A stretch of 47,755 nt of DNA from Verrucomicrobiota bacterium (GTDB lineage Bacteria > Verrucomicrobiota > Verrucomicrobiia > Limisphaerales > UBA11320): the NCBI GenBank assembly GCA_016199985.1, contig JACQFQ010000054.1:1-47755 (forward strand). Reading direction: 5' to 3'. This document shows, piece after piece, positions 42,859 through 47,755 of the stretch. The stretch's first letter is position 1, and the number at the start of each line of letters is the position of its first letter. Under the pieces are notes generated by a model, which was given only the letters and a program-made list of their open reading frames with translations, had not been told where the DNA came from and did not search any database. Both the position numbers and the translations under genes were made by a program.

Positions 42859-44226
42859 CTAGGGCTTCGCCGGGCCCAGCGGAGTGATCGCGCTGTTGGT
42901 TGAGGAGCCCGCTTCGCGAGCGAACACCGGGATCGGGCCGAACCCCAGCCGGAACCAGCTCCTCTCCTCGGTCTTCGTGGCGATGGCGTTGACGATCGTC
43001 GCGCCGCCGGGCGTCAGCTCTCCCAAATAGACCGCGCGTTGAAAGGAGCCCGGGTCCTCCCCCTGAACATCCGCGAGGCACACAAAGCGATTGCCTTGAA
43101 GTGCCTGAAGCCCGCTGCGCACGGCGACAATCTTGCCCCCCGCCAAGTCGGCGCCGCGCTGCACGAGCGGACGCACGGATCCTTTGTCCCAGAGGTAGAG
43201 GTTGAATTCATTTCCTTTCGCGGCGGCTTCGAAAAGGACGCGTCCTTGCTGGATCGAGGCGTAGTTGATCGCTCCCACCTTCGCGTTCAGGTCGGGGAGC
43301 TGGGTCGTGTCGCGCACCAGCGTCTCGACGCTCGATCCATCGTCCCGCACGCGTCCGATCGACAGCGTCCCTCCAAAGCTCGTGAAGTAAACCCACCCGT
43401 CCTCGGCGCCGACCAGCAGGGCGCCCGCGTACGGCTGCCGCGTGGTGGGTTCGGTGGTGCGGCGATCGACGAGCGTTGACAGTTCCCCGGCCTGGTACTT
43501 GTACAAGCCCGATCCGGCCACGGAGTACCCGGTGAACACCACGGCGCCGTTGCTGAGGATCCGCGCGTAGCTGAAGTCGCGGAAGCTCATCTCGCGCCCG
43601 GGGACCAGGGTGGAGGCGTCGGCGACCCGTTCCACTCCCGCCTTGGTCGCGCGATACACGCCCTTTTGCCCGTTCTCGCCGTGACCGATGAAGACGGCGG
43701 CGTCGCCCTGCGTGAACGGGAATTGAAACCGTTCAAAGTTCCCGGTTCCTTCCGGGATGGCGGTGTGCGCCCGCACCCAGGCGCGCTCCTGCTTGTTGGT
43801 CTGGATGGAGTAGATGCCGACATCGCCCTTGCGGCTGCGTCCGACGAAGGTCATCCCGCGGTCGCTTCCCATGAGATCGTAGTTGAGTCGATCCAGGTCC
43901 CGCTCAAAGAAGGAGTACGCGTCGGTGCGCTCAGGAATCCAGGTCGATGTGCGGATCGCGGCGCGCACCGCCAGGGGCGGACCTTCGAAGAGAGCGTCCT
44001 CGGTGGCGTATCTCACCACTCCGCCCGTCAGCGAGGGAAGGCCGATGGCGCCCACGGGCGCCGACTGCCAGACCGGGGAGATGCGGATGAGTTGCACCGG
44101 CGGCGTGGCCGTGTCGGGAGCGACGCCGGCTTCCGTCGCGGCCTGAGCGGCGGCACCAGGAAGGAGAATCCAAAGTCCCAGGGCCCCGGCGAGGAGTTTT
44201 TCTGGTTTCGTAATCAGAGTGCTCAT
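42859..44226 (-). CDS. Secreted protein of unknown function, probable beta-propeller
   Basis: 455 residues with a signal peptide (MSTLITKPEKLLAGALGLWILLPGAAAQA). The mature protein repeats a loose unit of 55-70 residues: GMTFVGRSRKGDVGIYSIQ, AAVFIGHGENGQKGVYRATKAGVERVAD, GAVVFTGYSVAGSGLYKYQAGELSTLVD, GWVYFTSFGGTLSIGRV, GRVLFEAAAKGNEFNLYLWDKGSVRPLV and GNRFVCLADVQ. The pattern (glycine, V-F strand, glycine-rich turn, aromatic, second strand) suggests five to seven propeller blades. I do not recognise a named family with confidence; similar 'G-VVFTG' repeat proteins occur in Verrucomicrobia. It ends without the module shared by the other large proteins. Role unknown. Confidence 0.72.
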   Translation of the reverse strand: MSTLITKPEKLLAGALGLWILLPGAAAQAATEAGVAPDTATPPVQLIRISPVWQSAPVGAIGLPSLTGGVVRYATEDALFEGPPLAVRAAIRTSTWIPERTDAYSFFERDLDRLNYDLMGSDRGMTFVGRSRKGDVGIYSIQTNKQERAWVRAHTAIPEGTGNFERFQFPFTQGDAAVFIGHGENGQKGVYRATKAGVERVADASTLVPGREMSFRDFSYARILSNGAVVFTGYSVAGSGLYKYQAGELSTLVDRRTTEPTTRQPYAGALLVGAEDGWVYFTSFGGTLSIGRVRDDGSSVETLVRDTTQLPDLNAKVGAINYASIQQGRVLFEAAAKGNEFNLYLWDKGSVRPLVQRGADLAGGKIVAVRSGLQALQGNRFVCLADVQGEDPGSFQRAVYLGELTPGGATIVNAIATKTEERSWFRLGFGPIPVFAREAGSSTNSAITPLGPAKP

Positions 44227-44352
44227 GTGTTGAGTGGGCGGCCGGTCGATGGTGGGTCGAAACGGCTTCCTGAATGGGAATATCGGCGGCCGATGGAAAA
44301 CTTGAGTTTCCTCCTTCGCCCCCTATTGTTCGCCTCCTTGTTCATCTAGCTC

Positions 44353-45429
44353 ATGAAATCGATCGGCATCGCAATCATCGGCTGCGGGGGCATCACCCTG
44401 CAGAACCATCTTCCCGGCCTGGCCCTGTGCGCGGATGTGCGCGTCACGGCGCTTTGCGACACCGACGCCGCCACGCTGGAGCGCGCGCGCCAGCAGACCG
44501 GCGTGACGACGGCGTCCACCCGCTACGAGGACATCGTGTCGCGCGACGACGTCGACGCCGTCATCATCGCCACCCCCAACTTCACGCACGCCCCCATCGC
44601 TCTCGCCGCCATTCGCGGCGGGAAGCACGTGCTCTGCGAGAAGCCTCTGGCCCTCTCCGCCACGGACGCAAAAGCCATGGCCGCCGCCGCGGACGCCGCG
44701 AACGTGCGCCACATGACCGCGTTCACCTACCGCTTCGTTCCCGCGATGCGCTATCTCGCTCATCTGATGAAGCAGGGCGCGGCCGGCCAGCCTTACCACT
44801 ACCGTTCCTGCCGGCTTCAGGACTGGGGAACGCGCAATCTCGGCTGGCGGCAGGTGAAGAAGCTCGCGGGCACGGGCGAGTTGGGCGACATGCTTTCGCA
44901 CCGGATCGATTTCGCGCATTTGCTCGTCGGTCCCATGCGCCGTCTCGTCGCCCAGACGAAGGTCCTGCACGCGCTTCGGCAGGGCGCGCCCAGCGATCTG
45001 GAGGACTGGGTCGCCATCCTGGCGGAGTTCCAGAACGGCGCGTCGGGCGTCCTTGAAAGCAGCAAGCTCGCGAGCGGGCGGAACGAAAGCTGGCGCAGCC
45101 TGGACTACGCGGAGGTCAACGGCAGCGAGGCGTCGTTTGTGTTCATCACCGGCGAGTGGAACAAGCTGCAGACCGGCAAGGCCGGCGGCCCCGGTTTGGA
45201 AACAATCGAGATCCCGAAGGAGTTCCACACGTGGCCCGGCTCGCCTCGCGATCCCGGAGCGGGCGATCCGCTCGTCACGTTCCGATACGACCAGGCCTTT
45301 GAGTTCATCGACGCGATTCGGAATCAGCGTCCCTGCGTTCCCAGCTTCCACGACGGCGCGCGCGCGCAGACTGTGATGGACGCCGCGGTTCACTCCTCAG
45401 AAATCAGCCAGTGGGTCAACCTGGCTTAG
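44353..45429 (+). CDS. Gfo/Idh/MocA-family NAD(P)-dependent oxidoreductase
   Basis: 358 residues. N-terminal Rossmann domain: AIIGCGGI (7-14), LCDTDAATLERA, and the family-defining EKP at 96-98 (HVLCEKPLA). The second domain has TAFTYRFVPAMRYLAHL, GWRQVKKLAGTGELGDMLSHRID (the catalytic histidine is in GDMLSHRIDFAHLL) and ANGSEASFVF-type strands. No Tat signal, so it is cytoplasmic. Substrate is probably a sugar, inositol or uronate, unknown. It is 47 nt before a short-chain dehydrogenase, which suggests a two-step redox pathway. The start follows a pyrimidine-rich leader (CCTCCTTGTTCATCTAGCTC). Confidence 0.9.
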   Translation: MKSIGIAIIGCGGITLQNHLPGLALCADVRVTALCDTDAATLERARQQTGVTTASTRYEDIVSRDDVDAVIIATPNFTHAPIALAAIRGGKHVLCEKPLALSATDAKAMAAAADAANVRHMTAFTYRFVPAMRYLAHLMKQGAAGQPYHYRSCRLQDWGTRNLGWRQVKKLAGTGELGDMLSHRIDFAHLLVGPMRRLVAQTKVLHALRQGAPSDLEDWVAILAEFQNGASGVLESSKLASGRNESWRSLDYAEVNGSEASFVFITGEWNKLQTGKAGGPGLETIEIPKEFHTWPGSPRDPGAGDPLVTFRYDQAFEFIDAIRNQRPCVPSFHDGARAQTVMDAAVHSSEISQWVNLA

Positions 45430-45476
45430 AGGACCGCCCTCGCTCGCAGAACCTCACAAATCATCATCATCATCTC

Positions 45477-46187
45477 ATGAGCAAGAACGCGGTTGTCACC
45501 GGCGCGGGGAGCGGAGTGGGCCAGGCCATTGCCCTGGCATTGGCGCAGGACGGATGGCAGGTGGCCCTTGTCGGGCGGAAAATGGATGCCCTGCAATCCA
45601 CTATTTCCAAGGACGAGGCCCATAAGGCGCGCTTGTTGCCCTGGGTCTGCGACATCAGTGATCGCGCGCAGGTGGCCGAGATGGGCCGCTCAGTTCTCGC
45701 GCGGTTCGGAACTGTGGACGTCGTGGTGAACGCTGCGGGGACCAATGTTCCCCATCGCAGCCTCGAGGTGCTGTCGGAGGCGGACTACGACTGGATGATC
45801 AACACCAATCTCACGGGCGCGTATTGCTGCGTTCAGGCCTTCCTGCCGCAGATGCGGTCGAGGCAGTGCGGAACGATCATCAACATCGTTTCCGACGCGG
45901 CCAAGCAGGCGAGTCCCAAGGCGGGGCCCGCGTACTCCATGTCGAAGTTCGGCATGGTGGGGCTGACGCAGTCGATCAACGCGGAGGAGCGGGGACGGGG
46001 CGTGCGCGCCTGCGCGATTCTGCCTGGCGACATCGACACTCCGTTGCTCGACAAGCGCCCCAGCCCGCCGCCCGCCGAGGCTCGCGCCCGGATGCTCCGT
46101 GCCGAGGATGTCGCGGAGTGCGCGATGATGGTCATCCGACTTCCCTCGCGAGCCATCGTCGAAGAAATCCTGATCCGCCCGCGGTAA
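45477..46187 (+). CDS. Short-chain dehydrogenase/reductase (SDR)
   Basis: 236 residues, classical SDR. Cofactor motif TGAGSGVG (8-15), NAAG at 85-88, catalytic Ser139 (NIVSD), Tyr153 and Lys157 (AYSMSKFG), then ACAILPGDIDTPL. The absence of a charged residue typical of NADP binding at the end of strand 2 (VGRKMDAL) leaves cofactor choice open. I start at ATG 45477 (MSKNAVVTG). The frame continues upstream into the previous gene without a better start. Immediately before the ATG is a short run of TCA repeats (AATCATCATCATCATCTC). It is probably co-transcribed with the Gfo/Idh/MocA gene 47 nt upstream and acts on the same pathway. Confidence 0.9.
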   Translation: MSKNAVVTGAGSGVGQAIALALAQDGWQVALVGRKMDALQSTISKDEAHKARLLPWVCDISDRAQVAEMGRSVLARFGTVDVVVNAAGTNVPHRSLEVLSEADYDWMINTNLTGAYCCVQAFLPQMRSRQCGTIINIVSDAAKQASPKAGPAYSMSKFGMVGLTQSINAEERGRGVRACAILPGDIDTPLLDKRPSPPPAEARARMLRAEDVAECAMMVIRLPSRAIVEEILIRPR

Positions 46188-46325
46188 CCAGGAGCGCCGC
46201 AAGAGCGCGGCCAACGTCCGTGAGCGCGCTCCCCGAAGGGGGAATTCAGCGCAGTGCGGGAGTGTTTACCACATAGAACGTGGACGCAGGTCTTGCCACG
46301 TGGCACGTCGGAGACAAGAAGTGAA

Positions 46326-46352
46326 ACCGCGGATGGCGCGGATACCACGGAT
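46326..46352. repeat. Three tandem 9-bp units ending in CGGAT
   Basis: ACCGCGGAT, GGCGCGGAT, ACCACGGAT back to back. Degenerate CGGAT-type tandem repeats are familiar in intergenic regions of Verrucomicrobia and Planctomycetes (recollection, not checked). Confidence 0.6.
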
Positions 46353-46423
46353 GGGAAAGCAACCCGAGCCATCGATTCTCGATCGGCTCCGCGAAAACAT
46401 TTTGAGAAACCGAAAACCTTCCG

Positions 46424-46452
46424 TTGACAGGTTTGCGCGACGCACCTAGTGC
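46424..46452 (+). promoter_or_regulatory. Candidate sigma-70 promoter of the last gene
   Basis: Perfect -35 TTGACA (46424-46429), 17-nt spacer, -10 TAGTGC (46447-46452), which is weak. Predicted start about 46459, giving a leader of about 300 nt before ATG 46760. Confidence 0.45.
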
Positions 46453-46759
46453 TTTGGCCGTGCCGATTCGAAGAAGAAAAAGAAGAAGTTCTGCGATCGG
46501 AGCAAGGAAAGGTAAGGGCGAGAAGACGCGTTTACCTGGTATGCACCGAAAGAAAAAGAAGCGGGAGATGATCCCCCATTTTTCAGTCGATCAAAGGAAG
46601 AACGACCCCCAGGCCGCAGCCCTCCGCCTTTCCGCTGCCCGCTGCCAGCGTCGCAACCCGCACTCGCGTTCTAAAGCGAGCCCTGCTTCAGACTTTCGAC
46701 TGTCCTTCTCTTTTCTCCTTTTCACTCTTCGGTTCTGCCCCCTCAACCCCCGCCTTCCC

Positions 46760-47755
46760 ATGAAAGCACTCCTGTTTATCGGCATCGTTTCCAGCGTTCT
46801 TTCGCTCGGAGCGCAAGAGTCTCAGGTCATCTCATTGGGTCCCGACTTCCGTGTCGTCGAAACGACCGAGCAAGTCGTCAATGACTTGGGCGAAACCAAC
46901 TCCATCGCGCACAGACACACTGTGCTGGAAACAGGAATGAATTACTGGACGGGGAATGAGTGGAAAATAAGTAACCCAGTCTTCAGAATCGTACCTGGCG
47001 CGGCGGTCGCTAATGAGGTCCAGCACCGCTTCACCGTTGCTCACAACATCAACCAGGAGGGAGCCATCGTAATGGAAACCCCCGATGGAAAAGTGTTCCG
47101 CAGCACCCCTCTCATTCTGGCCTTCCGAAACACTCTCACCGGAGAAAGCGTGGCCATTGGTCAGATCCAGGATAGCCAGGGAGAGGTCATCGCCGCCAAT
47201 CAGGTCCTGTACTCGAACGCGATGTCCGGTGTCCTCTGCAGCCTCCGATACACGGTCAAAAATGAGGGGATCGAACAGGAATTACTCATTGAAGAACCGC
47301 TGCACATCGAGGATTTCGGATTTGAAAGCTCCGAGAGTGCCCAGGTCCGCCTTGAGCTATGGACTGGGTTCTATGCCAGCCCCGAGTTGCAGCGAGCCAC
47401 GATCATAGACACCGGAGAGATGGAGGATTTGGCGCTGGATTTTGGAGCCGTACAAATCGGTCAGGGCAAAACCTTCGCGGTGGAAGCCAACGCCCCCGAA
47501 GCCATTGTGGCAAAGCGATTCGGCCCGATTGAAGGAGACCCCAGGCTTTTCCTGGTGGAGATGGTCACCGACAGGAGCCTAAGACCGCTGATGAATGCGT
47601 TGGAACAGGCGAAGGTGGGGAAACCCGCTGAGAAGATCAAACGGCTGGCCAAGAACAAATCCAAGAACAACGCGGATCTGGTCGCCACCTACGCAAAGAC
47701 GAAACGAAACGGGAAGAAAGACACGGCGATGATGAATCGATCCCAACGGGCGTTA
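46760..47755 (+). CDS. Secreted protein of unknown function, 3'-truncated by the window edge
   Basis: 332 codons are open to the end of the window. The signal peptide is short and clear (MKALLFIGIVSSVLSLGAQ). The mature part is beta-rich with phrases such as HRHTVLETGMNYWTGNEWK, VQHRFTVAHNINQEGAIVMETPDGKVFRSTPL, VLYSNAMSGVLCSLRYTV and LELWTGFYASPE. Late in the visible part it becomes Lys-rich (KIKRLAKNKSKNN, KTKRNGKKD). I recall similar N-terminal regions in large verrucomicrobial secreted proteins, but I cannot name a family. Codon use is less GC-biased than the neighbours (several TTA, ATA, GTA, AGA and AGG codons), which may point to recent acquisition. No Shine-Dalgarno; the start follows a C-rich stretch. 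Confidence 0.75.
   Translation, partial: MKALLFIGIVSSVLSLGAQESQVISLGPDFRVVETTEQVVNDLGETNSIAHRHTVLETGMNYWTGNEWKISNPVFRIVPGAAVANEVQHRFTVAHNINQEGAIVMETPDGKVFRSTPLILAFRNTLTGESVAIGQIQDSQGEVIAANQVLYSNAMSGVLCSLRYTVKNEGIEQELLIEEPLHIEDFGFESSESAQVRLELWTGFYASPELQRATIIDTGEMEDLALDFGAVQIGQGKTFAVEANAPEAIVAKRFGPIEGDPRLFLVEMVTDRSLRPLMNALEQAKVGKPAEKIKRLAKNKSKNNADLVATYAKTKRNGKKDTAMMNRSQRAL

Larger units (their letters stand above)
46188..46759 (+). other. 572-nt intergenic region with tandem repeats, a promoter and a purine-rich leader
   Basis: No supported gene. It holds short GC palindromes soon after the SDR stop, three 9-bp tandem repeats (46326-46352), a promoter candidate with a perfect -35 (46424-46452), and a purine-rich leader with an 11-bp direct repeat AGAAAAAGAAG at 46475-46485 and 46551-46561. 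A frame from GTG 46460 runs in phase into the last gene and would encode a very basic 100-residue peptide (RRRKRR, RKKKKRE). That would bury the signal peptide, so I treat it as untranslated leader. Confidence 0.5.

Noticed and set aside
45457..45476. TCA microsatellite before the SDR start as a phase-variable repeat
   Set aside because: Only four to five units, outside the coding frame, in trinucleotide steps; too short to argue for phase variation.
46460..46759. Basic peptide frame from GTG 46460 fused in phase to the last gene
   Set aside because: It would place a signal peptide in the middle of the protein; better read as a purine-rich untranslated leader.
1..47755. CRISPR array, insertion sequence, prophage or integron
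   Set aside because: No regularly spaced direct repeats, transposase, integrase or phage genes were seen.

Overview
The window looks like a high-GC chromosome segment from a Verrucomicrobiota bacterium, most likely of the Pedosphaera/Limisphaera group. This is inferred from gene content. It carries two PVC-type cytochrome c proteins (a 'membrane-bound dehydrogenase' propeller followed by a C-terminal CxxCH), a Tat-exported DUF1501 protein and a ThuA protein. It also carries several very large secreted proteins built from Ig, lamin-tail, RCC1, FG-GAP or autotransporter-associated repeats. Most start codons lack a Shine-Dalgarno sequence and many follow pyrimidine-rich stretches. There is no rRNA, tRNA, CRISPR array, transposase or phage gene.

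Layout. 1-3802 (+): housekeeping run of lspA (cut by the left edge), an RluD-type pseudouridine synthase, an FmdB-type zinc ribbon, a class V aminotransferase and a quinone oxidoreductase. 3892-5893 (-): rplM-rpsI, a rho-independent terminator, then argC. 6274-8750 (+): a nucleotide-sugar dehydrogenase and a 4-epimerase, a pair expected to make UDP-GalNAcA or a related uronate for a surface polysaccharide. 8802-9410 (+): a promoter, a candidate structured RNA ending in a near-ideal terminator, then a tiny Cys-rich secreted protein with its own terminator. 9451-14179 (+): a redoxin, a ROK-family sugar kinase-like protein, an FG-GAP propeller protein and a DUF1501 protein.

14201-26827 (-): secreted and surface proteins: an RCC1-Ig-RCC1 protein, ThuA, PVC cytochrome 1, a lamin-tail/Ig protein, and a NodB-deacetylase plus CehA-type hydrolase fusion. 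27087-36960 (-): six tightly spaced genes that may form one operon. They are a transmembrane histidine kinase with a predicted periplasmic WD40 double propeller, its response regulator, PVC cytochrome 2, a CBM9-like protein, trmB and a threonine aldolase. This unit is the most interesting part of the window. 37203-40235 (+): a giant autotransporter-repeat/PKD protein. 40305-46187: a methyltransferase, a phosphodiesterase/nucleotide pyrophosphatase, an unknown secreted propeller-like protein, and a Gfo/Idh/MocA oxidoreductase followed by an SDR. 46760-end (+): start of a secreted protein of unknown function, behind a 300-nt purine-rich leader.

Common theme: much of the window makes extracytoplasmic beta-propeller or beta-sandwich proteins. 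Four of them end in the same kind of ~70-residue C-terminal module, which may be an anchoring or sorting signal.
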